Shown: positions 28,225-39,206 of the stretch, piece after piece | Position numbering within the stretch: the stretch's first letter is position 1 | Layout of the letters: each line of letters begins with the position of its first letter | Origin: Microbacterium kyungheense | GTDB lineage: Bacteria; Actinomycetota; Actinomycetes; Actinomycetales; Microbacteriaceae | NCBI RefSeq assembly: GCF_006783905.1 | Contig: NZ_VFPE01000009.1 | Coordinates: 1-64,000 of the forward strand | Length of the DNA: 64,000 bases | Direction: 5' to 3' | Made by a program: the position numbers and the translations under genes | The notes under the pieces: generated by a model | Databases searched by the model: none | What the model was told of the DNA's origin: nothing | Seen by the model: the letters and a program-made list of their open reading frames with translations, nothing else

Positions 28225-28305
28225 GCGCCCAGGCTACGGCGGGGCGCCACCGGCGCCGGTCCGGGCGGAGGCAGAAGTTCTCGCGACCTTCTGCGGCGGG
28301 CAGGT

Positions 28306-28839
28306 TCAGCGGGACGACGGCGGGTTGTGGTCGGGGTGGAGCGTGCTGAAGAACGAGTACGTGTCGCCGTCGGGGTCGGGGCCGCGCTCCTTGAACTCGT
28401 TGACGAGCCGGTAGAGCCGCTCCTGGAACTCCGACTTGTGCTCGGGGGTGAGCTTGAGGCCCAGCCAGGTCGAGTCGAGCTCATCGGGATCCACACCCTG
28501 GATCTGCTGCAGGAACGTCTCGATGAGCACCGGCGAGCCCTCGGGCATCGAGGTGCGCCACGACAGCCCGGTCGCGCGGTACGGGACCTCTCGCGCACCC
28601 TGGGCGCCGCTGCGCTCGGGCTCGGCCGCGAGATAGCCGGTCTGGACGAGGGTGCGCACGTGGTGCAGCATCGTGCCCGGGTTCACGCCGAGCAGCTCCG
28701 CGAGCTCTTTGTTCGTGCGGGACTCGAAGGCGCACAGCCGCAGCACGCGCAGGCGCAGCGGAGAGCTGAGGGCGCGCATGCGCGCCTCCGCCTCGGGGTC
28801 GCCGCGGTGCAGCTCGATGCGCTCCTGTCCATCCGTCAC
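28306..28839 (-). CDS. ArsR-type winged-helix transcription regulator
   Basis: 177 residues. The helix-turn-helix lies at about 22-75: RALSSPLRLRVLRLCAFE, TNKELAELLGVNPGTMLHHV and LVQTGYLAAEP. No metal-binding Cys pair is seen; the remaining 100 residues look like a helical dimer/ligand domain (QERLYRLVNEF). The GTG start is chosen because it lies six bases from a -10-like TACGCT, indicating a leaderless transcript; a longer version would run through the operator. Divergent from an MFS exporter, which it most likely represses together with itself. Confidence 0.88.
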   Translation of the reverse strand: MTDGQERIELHRGDPEAEARMRALSSPLRLRVLRLCAFESRTNKELAELLGVNPGTMLHHVRTLVQTGYLAAEPERSGAQGAREVPYRATGLSWRTSMPEGSPVLIETFLQQIQGVDPDELDSTWLGLKLTPEHKSEFQERLYRLVNEFKERGPDPDGDTYSFFSTLHPDHNPPSSR

Positions 28840-28896
28840 AATGTCAGCGTATGCCACTGATTGACAGATCTCAATCAGTGGCGCACACTGATTGAC
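28840..28896. promoter_or_regulatory. Divergent operator/promoter between the ArsR-type and MFS genes
   Basis: Perfect dyad CCACTGATTGA - cagatc - TCAATCAGTGG (28853-28880), plus a third half-site CACTGATTGA at 28886-28895. Rightward, TTGACA (28861) and CACACT (28884) are 17 bases apart and end just before the MFS ATG. Leftward, TTGAGA and TACGCT are also 17 apart and end just before the regulator's GTG. Both transcripts would be leaderless and both -35 boxes lie inside the dyad. Confidence 0.75.
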
Positions 28897-30330
28897 ATGT
28901 CCCAATCAGACGAGCTCCGCGCCACCGACGCCGCGGGCGAGCTCGGTCCCGAAGCGCTGGCCGAAGCGCGCGCCGAGGCGACGACGCTCACCTCTCGCGC
29001 CGGCGCCGACGAGGCCGTGCAGGCGGATCAGGATGCCGCCACTGCCGGCCCGGCTGTCACCCCCGCGCCGAAGGGTTCGCTGTGGCGCGACCGCAACTTC
29101 ATGACGCTGTGGAGCGGGCAGGCGCTCAGTCAGTTCGGCGCCCAGATCACCGAGCTCGCGATCCCGGTGCTCGCCGTGCTGGCGCTGAACGCGACGGAGT
29201 GGGAGGTGGGCGTCCTCAATGCCGCGCAGGTCGCCGCCTTCCTCATCGTCGGTCTCCCCGCGGGCGCATGGATCGACCGCATGCGCAAGCGGCACGTGAT
29301 GATGGTGGCCGACGCGGTCCGCGCCGTGGCGCTCGCGACGCTGCCGGTGCTGGCCATGCTGGGCGTGCTGCAGATCTGGCACATGATCGTCGTCGCTCTC
29401 GTCATGGGCGTCGCGACCGTCTTCTTCGACGTGTCCAACCAGAGCATCGTGCCCTCGCTCGTGCGCACGAACCAGATCGCCGAGGCGAACGGCAAGCTGC
29501 AGTCGACCGAGCAGCTGGCGAATCTCGCCGGCCCCGCGGCCGGCGGCTGGCTGATCGGCGTGCTGGCGGCGCCGCTCGCGATCTTCATCACGGTGGGCAC
29601 CTACCTCGCGTCGTTCGTCGCGCTGACGTTCACGCGCGACCACGAGAAGCTCCGCGCCCCCGAAGACCACAAGCCGCTGCTGCACGAGATCGGGGAGGGC
29701 CTGCGCTGGGTGTTCGGCAACCCGCTGCTGCGCCGCATCGTGCTGACCACCGGAACAGCCAACTTCTTCAGCACCATCTCGATGACGCTGCTGCCGATCT
29801 TCGTGCTGCGTGAGCTCGGCCTCACGCCGCAGATGCTGGGCGTGGTGTTCTCGCTCTCAGCGGTCGGCGGGCTGCTGGGAGCGATCGCGACGCCGAAGAT
29901 CGTGGCCCGCATCGGCGAAGCCCGCGCGATCCCGCTGAGCGCCATCGCCTTCTCGGTCGTGCCGTTTTTCCTCCCGGCGATCTCGCTGGTGCCCGCTCTC
30001 GCGTTCCCGCTGCTCGTCGCGCAGTTCTTCCTCGGCAGCTTCACAGTGCTCCTGTACAACATCACCCAGGTCACGTTCCGCCAGCGCATCACGCCGCCCC
30101 GGCTGCTCGGACGCATGAACGCCTCGGTGCGCTTCGTGGTGTGGGGCGTCATGCCCATCGGCGCCCTGCTGGCCGGCGCCCTCGGCACATGGATCGGCAC
30201 CGTGCCGACGCTGTGGATCGCGGCGACCTTCGAGCTCTTCGCCTGCCTCTTCGTCGTCATCGGCCCCTTCTGGACGATGCGCGACCTGCCCGATGCCCAC
30301 GCCGAGCATGCGGACGGCGCGACCGGCTGA
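28897..30330 (+). CDS. MFS exporter
   Basis: 477 residues. A polar 62-residue N-terminal tail precedes 12 predicted membrane segments. The GLPAGAWIDRMRKRHVM loop between helices 2 and 3 (about 127-143) is the MFS signature, and the protein resembles the DHA3/EntS-like drug and siderophore exporters. Probable proton-driven efflux of a hydrophobic compound recognised by the divergent ArsR-type repressor. The ATG is fixed by the leaderless promoter. It ends at a terminator hairpin. The A copy breaks at codon 23. Confidence 0.9.
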   Translation: MSQSDELRATDAAGELGPEALAEARAEATTLTSRAGADEAVQADQDAATAGPAVTPAPKGSLWRDRNFMTLWSGQALSQFGAQITELAIPVLAVLALNATEWEVGVLNAAQVAAFLIVGLPAGAWIDRMRKRHVMMVADAVRAVALATLPVLAMLGVLQIWHMIVVALVMGVATVFFDVSNQSIVPSLVRTNQIAEANGKLQSTEQLANLAGPAAGGWLIGVLAAPLAIFITVGTYLASFVALTFTRDHEKLRAPEDHKPLLHEIGEGLRWVFGNPLLRRIVLTTGTANFFSTISMTLLPIFVLRELGLTPQMLGVVFSLSAVGGLLGAIATPKIVARIGEARAIPLSAIAFSVVPFFLPAISLVPALAFPLLVAQFFLGSFTVLLYNITQVTFRQRITPPRLLGRMNASVRFVVWGVMPIGALLAGALGTWIGTVPTLWIAATFELFACLFVVIGPFWTMRDLPDAHAEHADGATG

Positions 30331-30339
30331 ACCCGACCA

Positions 30340-30380
30340 GGATGCCTCGGCTCGCCGTGCAGGGTCGGGCCGAGGCATCC
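30340..30380 (+). terminator. Terminator hairpin after the MFS gene
   Basis: Arms GGATGCCTCGG and complement around a loop of about 19 bases that contains further pairing. It is immediately downstream of the MFS stop codon. Confidence 0.7.
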
Positions 30381-30464
30381 GCTCTCTCCGCCCGCGCCGT
30401 ATCCCACACGCCGGATCACGGCAAGGCGGTGCGTCACGCGCGCCGGGCGTGCTTAGGTTGCTGC

Positions 30465-31622
30465 ATGACGGCCCGCATCGTCTCGATCGGCACGGCGGTT
30501 CCTCGCACCGAGCTCCGGCAGGAGGACGTGCGAGATCTCTTCGCGGCGCAGGAGGGGCTCGACCGGCTCACGCGCCGCCGCATCCAAGCCGTCTTCGACG
30601 CGGCCGACATCCGGCGGCGCCACACGGTGCTCGCCGAGCTGGGGGCTGACGCGGCGGATCGGATGCCGGGTGCTCCGGCGTTCGTCGACGCGGGGCGCGG
30701 CATCCTCTCTCCGTCGACCGGCGAGCGCAACGACCTCTTCATCGCCGTGGCACCCGACCTGGCGGCCGACGCCGCGCGCACGGCCCTGGCGGAAGGCGCC
30801 GTCGACGCCGCTGCCGTCACGCATGTCGTCACGGTGTCGTGCACCGGCATGTTCGCGCCCGGCCTCGACCACCGGCTCGTGCGCGACCTCGGCCTGTCGC
30901 CGACCGTCGAGCGCTGCCACCTCGGGTTCATCGGGTGCGCCGCGGCGCTGCCAGCCCTCCGCGTGGCCTCGGCGCTGGCGGCGACCCGGCCCGGCGCCGT
31001 CGTCCTGGTGGTGTGCCTCGAGCTGTGCTCGCTGCACCTGCGACGGTCGAGCGACCCGCAGCAGATCGTGGCCGCGTCCGTCTTCGCCGACGGCGCGGCA
31101 GCTGCCGTCGTCACCTCCGACGAGGCGACGGGGAGGCCCGGCGGATTCGATCTGGACCGGTTCGGCTCGACCCTCACGAGCGAGGGTGAAACCGACATGG
31201 TCTGGACGATCGGCGACCACGGCTTCGAGATGGTGCTGTCGGCCGAGGTTCCGCGCATCATCGGCCGCGAGATCCGCGGTGCGGTCGGCCGCTTCCTGGG
31301 CGATGACGCCGTCCCCGAGGTCTGGGCCGTGCACCCGGGCGGGCGCAGCGTGCTCGACCGCGTCGAGTCGGGACTGGAGCTGCCACCCGAGGCGCTCGCG
31401 GCGTCGCGCGGCGTGCTGCGGAACTTCGGCAACATGTCGAGCGCGACGATCCTGTTCATCCTCGCGGCTCTGCTGCGCGACGACGCCGTCGCGGCAGGCG
31501 CGCGCGTCGCCGGCCTCGCGTTCGGTCCGGGGCTCACCGTCGAGTCCGCGCTGCTGACCCGGCGGCGCCCGGACGCCCGCGCCGAGTCCGACACCCGTGT
31601 CGCGCTGGCGGCGTCCGCGTGA
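30465..31622 (+). CDS. Type III polyketide synthase (srsA-like)
   Basis: 385 residues, chalcone-synthase fold. Catalytic triad visible: Cys158 in GFIGCAAAL, His290 in AVHPGGRS and Asn323 in NFGNMSS. It condenses a fatty acyl starter with malonyl-type extenders in the cytosol. With the next two genes it matches the srsABC order of Streptomyces griseus, whose synthase makes alkylresorcinols; a phenolic-lipid product is therefore inferred. A TTAGGTT element ends three bases before the ATG, suggesting a leaderless start. Confidence 0.92.
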   Translation: MTARIVSIGTAVPRTELRQEDVRDLFAAQEGLDRLTRRRIQAVFDAADIRRRHTVLAELGADAADRMPGAPAFVDAGRGILSPSTGERNDLFIAVAPDLAADAARTALAEGAVDAAAVTHVVTVSCTGMFAPGLDHRLVRDLGLSPTVERCHLGFIGCAAALPALRVASALAATRPGAVVLVVCLELCSLHLRRSSDPQQIVAASVFADGAAAAVVTSDEATGRPGGFDLDRFGSTLTSEGETDMVWTIGDHGFEMVLSAEVPRIIGREIRGAVGRFLGDDAVPEVWAVHPGGRSVLDRVESGLELPPEALAASRGVLRNFGNMSSATILFILAALLRDDAVAAGARVAGLAFGPGLTVESALLTRRRPDARAESDTRVALAASA

Positions 31623-31656
31623 TCGCACCCGCAGGTCGCTGCCGCGAGGTTCGGCC

Positions 31657-32361
31657 ATGAGCCTCGCCGTGCGCGACGACGCGCTCGTCGAGCTGATGGA
31701 CGACCCGGCGTGCGATGCCGGGCGCCTGCACGCGACGCTGCAGCGGTTCGGCACGATCAACCGGCTGGTCTCGGGCTGGGGCCGGACGTACCGCACCTGG
31801 CTGCGACCGCACCTCGCCGCACTCGGACGGCCGGCGCGCGTGCTCGACATCGGCTCGGGCGGCGGCGACCTGGTCGCCCGCCTCGCCGTCGCCGCCCGCC
31901 GCGACGGGTTCGACGTCGCGTGGACGGGCATCGACCCCGACCCGCGCGCGCACGCCGTCGCGATGGCGCGCGAGGCTCTCCCCGGCGTGACCTTCCGCCG
32001 TGCGGACGCCGCTGCGCTCATCGCCGAGGGCGCGGTCTTCGACGCCGTCCTGTCGAATCACGTGCTCCATCACCTGGGAGCAGCGCTGCCGGCGTTCGCG
32101 GACGAGTCGCTCGCGCTGTCGCGCGGCATCGTGCTGCACAGCGACATCGAACGATCGCGGCTCGCCTACGGCCTGTACGCCGTCGGCATCACCCCGTTCG
32201 CGCCGGGCACGTTCCTGCGCACCGACGGTCTGCGCTCGATCCGCCGCAGCTACACGCGGACAGAGCTCGCAGCGACGCTGGACGAGGATCGCCCGGGGGT
32301 CTGGTCGGTGGTCGTGCCGGCGCCGTTCCGCGTCCTGGCCGTCGGGCGCGGCCGTGCGTGA
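31657..32361 (+). CDS. SAM-dependent methyltransferase (srsB-like position)
   Basis: 234 residues. Class I fold: VLDIGSGGGDLVARLA (motif I, about 67-82), GIDPDP (acidic loop) and DAVLSNHVLHHLG (motif II-III). Likely methylates a phenolic hydroxyl of the polyketide, as SrsB does, though ring or quinone methylation is possible. It follows the synthase by 34 bases and overlaps the monooxygenase by eight, so the three form one transcription unit. Confidence 0.88.
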   Translation: MSLAVRDDALVELMDDPACDAGRLHATLQRFGTINRLVSGWGRTYRTWLRPHLAALGRPARVLDIGSGGGDLVARLAVAARRDGFDVAWTGIDPDPRAHAVAMAREALPGVTFRRADAAALIAEGAVFDAVLSNHVLHHLGAALPAFADESLALSRGIVLHSDIERSRLAYGLYAVGITPFAPGTFLRTDGLRSIRRSYTRTELAATLDEDRPGVWSVVVPAPFRVLAVGRGRA

Positions 32362-33493
32362 CGTCACGATCGTCGGCGCGGGTCCGGTCGGGATGCTGCT
32401 CGCCGGCGAACTCTTCCGCCGCGGCGTCGACGTCGAGCTGCTCGAGCGTCGCCCCCTCGCCGGCGAGGGCACCCGGGCCATCGGCATCCACTCTCCCGTC
32501 CTCGCCGCGCTGGAGCGGTCGGGCGTCACCGAGCAGCTGCTGGCCCACGCCGTGCAGGTGCGGCGGGGCGAGGCGCGGCGCCGAGGCCGGGTGCTCGGCA
32601 TGGTGCGGTTCGACGCCCTGGCGGTGCGGTTCCCGTTGGTGGCGACACTGCCCCAGTCCCGCACCGAGCAGGTGCTCGGCGCCGGTGCGCCCGAGGCGCT
32701 CCGCGGAGCCCGCGTGCTCGCGGTGCTCCCGCGGCGGGATGCCGTCGTCGTGCGGGCCGCGCTGCAGGGCCGCATCATCGAGATCGAGAGCCGGCTCGTC
32801 GTCGTCGCGGCGGGCGCCGCGGGTCGCGAACTCGTCTTCCGGCCGGGCGCCGCGCGGTCGCGCGAGTATCCCGACCGCTATCTGATGTCGGATGCTTCCG
32901 CCCACGCGCGCAGCGACCCCGAGGTCGCCGTGGTCCATCTCGACCCCGACGGCGTGCTGGAGTCCTTTCCGCTCCCGGGCGGCCGGCGCCGGTTCGTCGC
33001 GTGGGACGCGCCCGGCGGCGACGACGGACCGGATGCCCGGCGGGAGCGTCTGCGGGGGGCGCTCGTGCGTCGCGGCGAGCCCGAGGCGGCCGCGGCGGTG
33101 TCGGCGGCGACATCGTTCGGCGTGCGACGGGTGGTGGCACCCCGCCTGCGCAACGGGCGGATCCTCGCGATCGGCGACACGGCCCACGAGGTCAGCCCGA
33201 TCGGCGGCCAGGGCATGAACCTGGGCCTGCTCGACGCCGCGACGCTTGCGCCGCTGATCGCGGCGTGGATCCGCGAGGGTCGCGCGCCCGACGCAGCGCT
33301 TGCACGGTGGGAGCGGCGCCGCGTCGGCTCCGCCCGGCGCGCAGCCGCGCTGGCGTTCGCCAACACGGCGCTGGGCAGACCGCTCGGTGCAGCCGACGCC
33401 GTGCGACGCACGGCCGTACGCGCGATGCTGTCACCGCCCAGCGCCGGGCTGTTCGCCCGTGCGTACGCGATGGGCTTCGACCTCGACGCGTGA
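32354..33493 (+). CDS. FAD-dependent monooxygenase (srsC-like position)
   Basis: 379 residues. The GAGPVG nucleotide loop is at residues 7-12, a Glu ends the second strand (LLERRP), and GDTAHEVSPIGGQGMNLGLLD is the second FAD motif of PHBH/UbiH-type flavoprotein hydroxylases. It should hydroxylate the aromatic ring with NAD(P)H and O2, leading to a dihydroxy ring or quinone. The GTG start lies inside the methyltransferase stop region. No ribosome site can be distinguished, consistent with coupling. Confidence 0.88.
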   Translation: MRDVTIVGAGPVGMLLAGELFRRGVDVELLERRPLAGEGTRAIGIHSPVLAALERSGVTEQLLAHAVQVRRGEARRRGRVLGMVRFDALAVRFPLVATLPQSRTEQVLGAGAPEALRGARVLAVLPRRDAVVVRAALQGRIIEIESRLVVVAAGAAGRELVFRPGAARSREYPDRYLMSDASAHARSDPEVAVVHLDPDGVLESFPLPGGRRRFVAWDAPGGDDGPDARRERLRGALVRRGEPEAAAAVSAATSFGVRRVVAPRLRNGRILAIGDTAHEVSPIGGQGMNLGLLDAATLAPLIAAWIREGRAPDAALARWERRRVGSARRAAALAFANTALGRPLGAADAVRRTAVRAMLSPPSAGLFARAYAMGFDLDA

Positions 33494-33529
33494 CGCGGGA
33501 GCGGTCGCGGCCGTGGCGCCGGCGCCGCG

Positions 33530-34372
33530 TCAGGCCACCAGCGCGCTGCCCGACGCGACGAGCTGCGCCGCCAGCAGCAGCGCCGCGAGCATGACGAGCC
33601 GGAACAGTGAACGGGTCGGAGGCCGGACGATCGCGCGCCAGGCGGTGAGCGCTGCCACCGCCACGACCGCGGCGAAGAACACCCACGACACCGGCGACAC
33701 CGCCGAGAGGTCGCCGCCCGCGGCGCCCACGAGCACCGCGACCGCTCCGGCGACGACGGCCGCGGCCGCCAGCACGGCCGACGCGCGCGGCCCGAGCCGG
33801 TGCGGAAGACCGCGGACCCCCGTGCGCTCGTCGTCGTCCAGATCGGGCAGCACGTTCGTCAGGTGCACCGCCGCGCCGAGGGCCGCGCCGGCGAGCCACG
33901 CCCATCCCGCGGCGAAGGCGGGGACGGGAGCCGACAGGGTCGCGAGCGACGGGAACAGTCCGAAGCTCACGAGGAAGGGAACGATCGACCAGCGCGTCGA
34001 CTTGAGCCCGGCGTTGTACGCGAGCGCCGACCCCAGCGCGACAGCATGCGCTGCCAGCATCCGCCAGCCGACGAGCGCCGAGAGCAGCAGCGCGAGCGCG
34101 AGCAGCCCCGCCGAGACGCCCCATGCCACCCCGACGGCGACGTCTCCGCGCGCGATGGGCTTGTCGGCGCGTCCGACCTCGCGGTCGCGCGCGGCGTCGA
34201 ACGCATCGTTCGAGACCCCGACCGAGAGCTGTCCGGCGAAGACCGCGACCGTCAGCAGGGCCAGACGCGCGGCATCCAGCCCCGTCGCGAGGCCGAGCGC
34301 GAACGCCAGCGCCGTCACCACGAGGGTCGGGCCCGGATGCGATGAGCCCCACAGGGCGCGGACGGTGCGCAC
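33530..34372 (-). CDS. UbiA family prenyltransferase
   Basis: 280 residues with about eight to nine membrane helices. The first Asp-rich motif NDAFDAARD (55-63) with the following REVGRADKPIARG, and the second, DLDDDERTGVRGLP, match the two Mg-diphosphate sites of UbiA enzymes. It attaches a prenyl chain to an aromatic or related acceptor in the membrane. Convergent with the type III PKS operon, 36 bases away, so it may prenylate the same aromatic product; alternatively it is an unrelated lipid or quinone enzyme. GTG start. Confidence 0.87.
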   Translation of the reverse strand: MRTVRALWGSSHPGPTLVVTALAFALGLATGLDAARLALLTVAVFAGQLSVGVSNDAFDAARDREVGRADKPIARGDVAVGVAWGVSAGLLALALLLSALVGWRMLAAHAVALGSALAYNAGLKSTRWSIVPFLVSFGLFPSLATLSAPVPAFAAGWAWLAGAALGAAVHLTNVLPDLDDDERTGVRGLPHRLGPRASAVLAAAAVVAGAVAVLVGAAGGDLSAVSPVSWVFFAAVVAVAALTAWRAIVRPPTRSLFRLVMLAALLLAAQLVASGSALVA

Positions 34373-34506
34373 GTGTCGATGCTCTCACGCGGGCTGCTCA
34401 CGCCCGGGAAGTCGGACGCCGGGAATGCTCACCGCATTCATTCAGTTGCATGCACTCGGGCCGACGGCGTCCCGGCAGACCGCACGACAGCCGAGGAGGC
34501 TCTCCC
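34373..34506. other. Intergenic region between divergent UbiA and nitroreductase genes
   Basis: Contains the AT-richer stretch CATTCATTCAGTTGCATGC (34434-34452), which has several TGCAT/ATGCA half-sites and is the probable promoter area. No gene. Confidence 0.4.
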
Positions 34507-35088
34507 ATGTCCACCCTCACCGCCCGCACCGCCGAGACCGACGCGCCCATCATCGACGTCCTGGCCGAACGCTGGAGCACCCGGATCTTCGACCGCGACG
34601 CCGTCATCGACGAGGCGGCTCTCGCGAGCGCCCTCGAGGCCGCGCGCTGGGCGCCGACGGCCGCGAACACGCAGGCGTGGCGCGTCATCGTCGCGCGCCG
34701 CGGATCGGCCGCGCACGCCACCGTGCTGGCGTCGCTCGCCGGGTTCAACAGCGCATGGGCGGGCGACGCCTCGGTGCTCGTCGTGTTCGTCGCCGAGACC
34801 ACGCGCGAGGGTCAGCCGATGCAGTGGGCCCAGTACGACACCGGCCAGGTCGCCGCCCACTTCACGGTGCAGGCGCACGCCGATGGGCTCTCGACCCACC
34901 AGATGGGCGGCTTCGACCGTGCCGCGATCTCAGCCGGCTTCGGTCTGAGCGAGGACTTCACGCCGGTCACCGTCATGGCCGTCGGCGAGCTCGGCGACAT
35001 CCGCACCGCCTCCGAGGAGCTGCAGGCACGCGAGAACGCGCCGCGCCTGCGTCGCCCCGTCGCCGAGTCGGTCATCGTGAACGACTGA
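34507..35088 (+). CDS. Nitroreductase family protein
   Basis: 193 residues. The FMN-binding start RWSTRIFD (about 22-29), ARWAPTAANTQAWRVIV (44-60) and the late glycine-rich segment fit the NfsA/NfsB superfamily of FMN-dependent, NAD(P)H-using reductases. The natural substrate is unknown; quinones or nitroaromatics are usual. AGGAGG-type site eight bases upstream of the ATG. Single gene ending at a hairpin. Confidence 0.9.
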   Translation: MSTLTARTAETDAPIIDVLAERWSTRIFDRDAVIDEAALASALEAARWAPTAANTQAWRVIVARRGSAAHATVLASLAGFNSAWAGDASVLVVFVAETTREGQPMQWAQYDTGQVAAHFTVQAHADGLSTHQMGGFDRAAISAGFGLSEDFTPVTVMAVGELGDIRTASEELQARENAPRLRRPVAESVIVND

Positions 35089-35110
35089 TCACACCCGCAG
35101 CGCCAAGCAC

Positions 35111-35145
35111 GGATGCCGCCGGCCCGACTCGGGGCGGCGGCATCC
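35111..35145. terminator. Bidirectional terminator hairpin
   Basis: Arms GGATGCCGCC and GGCGGCATCC around a 15-base loop, between the convergent nitroreductase and ClpB genes; a TCTT tail follows on the plus strand. Confidence 0.7.
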
Positions 35146-35169
35146 GTCTTCTGCGCAGAAGCGCACGCG

Positions 35170-37377
<2,208 letters not shown>

Positions 37378-37405
37378 GTGTCTCCTGAAATCTGTGAGGC
37401 TCAAA

Positions 37406-37426
37406 GTTGAGCCGTCTTGACTCAAG
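37406..37426. promoter_or_regulatory. HAIR element (HspR binding site) upstream of clpB
   Basis: On the clpB strand: CTTGAGT - caagacg - GCTCAAC. The known HspR consensus is CTTGAGT-N7-ACTCAAG; the left arm is perfect and the right matches at five of seven positions. Spacing and position before the gene fit heat-shock repression. Confidence 0.85.
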
Positions 37427-37459
37427 TTTACCAAGAGAGGGATGCGGCGGCAAGACGCC

Positions 37460-39151
37460 TCAGTTCTCGCGCGGCTCTTCCCTCGGCTCGGCGCGCAGCT
37501 CTTCGCGCGCGTCGTCGTACGCACGCCGGAGCGCAGCCCCGACCCACTCCGAGCCGCGGTAGATGTTCGCCTCCCCCATCTCGCCGCGCAGCCCGCCGGC
37601 CTCCAGCTGCCGGATCACGCGCGCTTCGCTGACGACGAGCTTGAGACTCGAATCCGCCGCGCGCAGTTCGCGCGCGTAGCGGCGCAGCACCTCCACGAAG
37701 GCGAGACCGACCTCGTCGGCGCCGCGCAGACGCACGATGACGACCGAACGCGTCGACTCCGGCGTGACCGCCGGCAGCTGCCGCTCGAACGTGGGCGCAC
37801 TCGCGAAGAAGAGGCTGCCGTACGGCTGCAGCACCACGATCTCGTGAGGCGGGACGCGCTCCGGCGGATCGATCTCGCGCATGCGCCCGTCGTCGGCGAA
37901 CACGACGCGGCGCACCCGCACGCGGTTGGACTGCTGCGCGACGAACAGGATGATGCCGAGCCCCACACCGACGAGCACCGCGAACTGCAGCGGGATCAGC
38001 AGCGTGAGCGCGAACGTCACCGCCATCACCACCGTCTGCAGCGGGCCGCTGCGGATGACGGAGTACACGCGGGCCGGCTTGACCGCGGTCACCCCGACCA
38101 CGATCAGCAAGCCGGCGAGCGCCGGCATCGCGATGTAGGCGACGAGACCCGACGCGAGCAGGATCACGAGCGCCATCACCGCGCCCGCGACGAAGTACAC
38201 GAGCCGGGTGCGCGCCCCCGCCGCGGCGACCAGCGTCGAGCCCGACGAGGAGCCGCCGACGGGCATGCCCCGGAAGAGCCCCGACAGGATGTTGCCGGCA
38301 CCCTGGCCGACGAAGTCGCGCGAGGTGTCCGCCGGCTTGCCGTTCGGCGCCGGGATGCCCGAAGAGACTCCCGCTCCCTGCACCATCGCCACGAACGCGA
38401 GCGACACGGCCGGCACCAGCAGGTACGCGACGTCGTCGAGGCTCGGGAGCACCGGCGCCGGCAGCGAGCCCGGGACCTCCACGAGATCGCGCAGGAGCGT
38501 CACGGGCGTCGCGACCCACAGGTCGAGCATGACCGCTGCGAGCGATCCGACGAACACCGCCACCACCAGCGCCATCGCGCCCACGCGCGTGTTCTGCAGC
38601 AGCACGATGATGAGGACGGTGATCGTGCCGACGACGACGGCGGCCAGGCTCCATCCGCCGATGTGCGCGACGAGGTCGATCGTCTTGACGATGCGGTTGC
38701 CGCCCTGGGCGGCGTAACCGGTGAAGTTCGAGAGCTGCCCGAGCACGATGTTGACCCCGACGGCGGTCACGAAGCCGGTCATGACGGCGGTGGGCACGAA
38801 TCGCACGAGCCTGCCGGCGCCGAGCAGTCCCGCCGCGACGAGGATGACGCCGCTCATGACGGTCAGCGTGTAGAGCGCCCGATCGGGGTCGGCGAGCGTC
38901 TCGAGCCCCGCATCCGACACGATGAGGGCCATCGCGCCGGTGACCTGCACCGTCATCAGCGCGCTGCTGGTGAAGAGGGCGGCGCCGACCATGCCGAAGA
39001 GGTGTCCGTAGAGACCCGCCAGCGGGTTGAGCCCCGACAGCAGCCCCTGGGCCAGACCGTCCGGCACGCTCTCGACGCCGAGCGTCAGCCCCGCCACGAG
39101 GTCGCGGCGCAGCGTCTTGCGCGAGAACCACGATCGCGGATCGAACCCCAC
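37460..39151 (-). CDS. SulP family anion transporter with STAS domain
   Basis: 563 residues. About 12 membrane segments to residue 400; the SVPDGLAQGLLSGLNPLAGLYG stretch (residues 28-49) is the SulP transporter signature region. The cytosolic STAS domain runs from about 425 to 540 (SVVIVRLRGADEVG). Probable sulfate, bicarbonate or dicarboxylate uptake. GTG start. It lies upstream of clpB on the same strand, 82 bases away, but clpB has its own promoter. Confidence 0.9.
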   Translation of the reverse strand: MGFDPRSWFSRKTLRRDLVAGLTLGVESVPDGLAQGLLSGLNPLAGLYGHLFGMVGAALFTSSALMTVQVTGAMALIVSDAGLETLADPDRALYTLTVMSGVILVAAGLLGAGRLVRFVPTAVMTGFVTAVGVNIVLGQLSNFTGYAAQGGNRIVKTIDLVAHIGGWSLAAVVVGTITVLIIVLLQNTRVGAMALVVAVFVGSLAAVMLDLWVATPVTLLRDLVEVPGSLPAPVLPSLDDVAYLLVPAVSLAFVAMVQGAGVSSGIPAPNGKPADTSRDFVGQGAGNILSGLFRGMPVGGSSSGSTLVAAAGARTRLVYFVAGAVMALVILLASGLVAYIAMPALAGLLIVVGVTAVKPARVYSVIRSGPLQTVVMAVTFALTLLIPLQFAVLVGVGLGIILFVAQQSNRVRVRRVVFADDGRMREIDPPERVPPHEIVVLQPYGSLFFASAPTFERQLPAVTPESTRSVVIVRLRGADEVGLAFVEVLRRYARELRAADSSLKLVVSEARVIRQLEAGGLRGEMGEANIYRGSEWVGAALRRAYDDAREELRAEPREEPREN

Positions 39152-39206
39152 GGTGCCACGCTAGCGAACGAGTGCGAGCCTGTCGCGCAGCGGGAATCGG
39201 CGCGCG

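Larger units (their letters stand above)
16147..28966. repeat. Copy C of the triplicated block (intact, contiguous with unique sequence)
   Basis: Every gene here has an uninterrupted frame, and the block continues without a break through the MFS gene into single-copy sequence. It is therefore the reference copy. Its left edge is the fold-back centre, so what truly lies left of it in the chromosome cannot be read from this window. Confidence 0.93.

Noticed and set aside
1..28966. Inverted-repeat telomere, prophage or integrative element as explanation of the large palindrome
   Set aside because: No terminal protein, telomere, integrase or transposase genes; the content is ordinary chromosomal genes; error density differs between copies.
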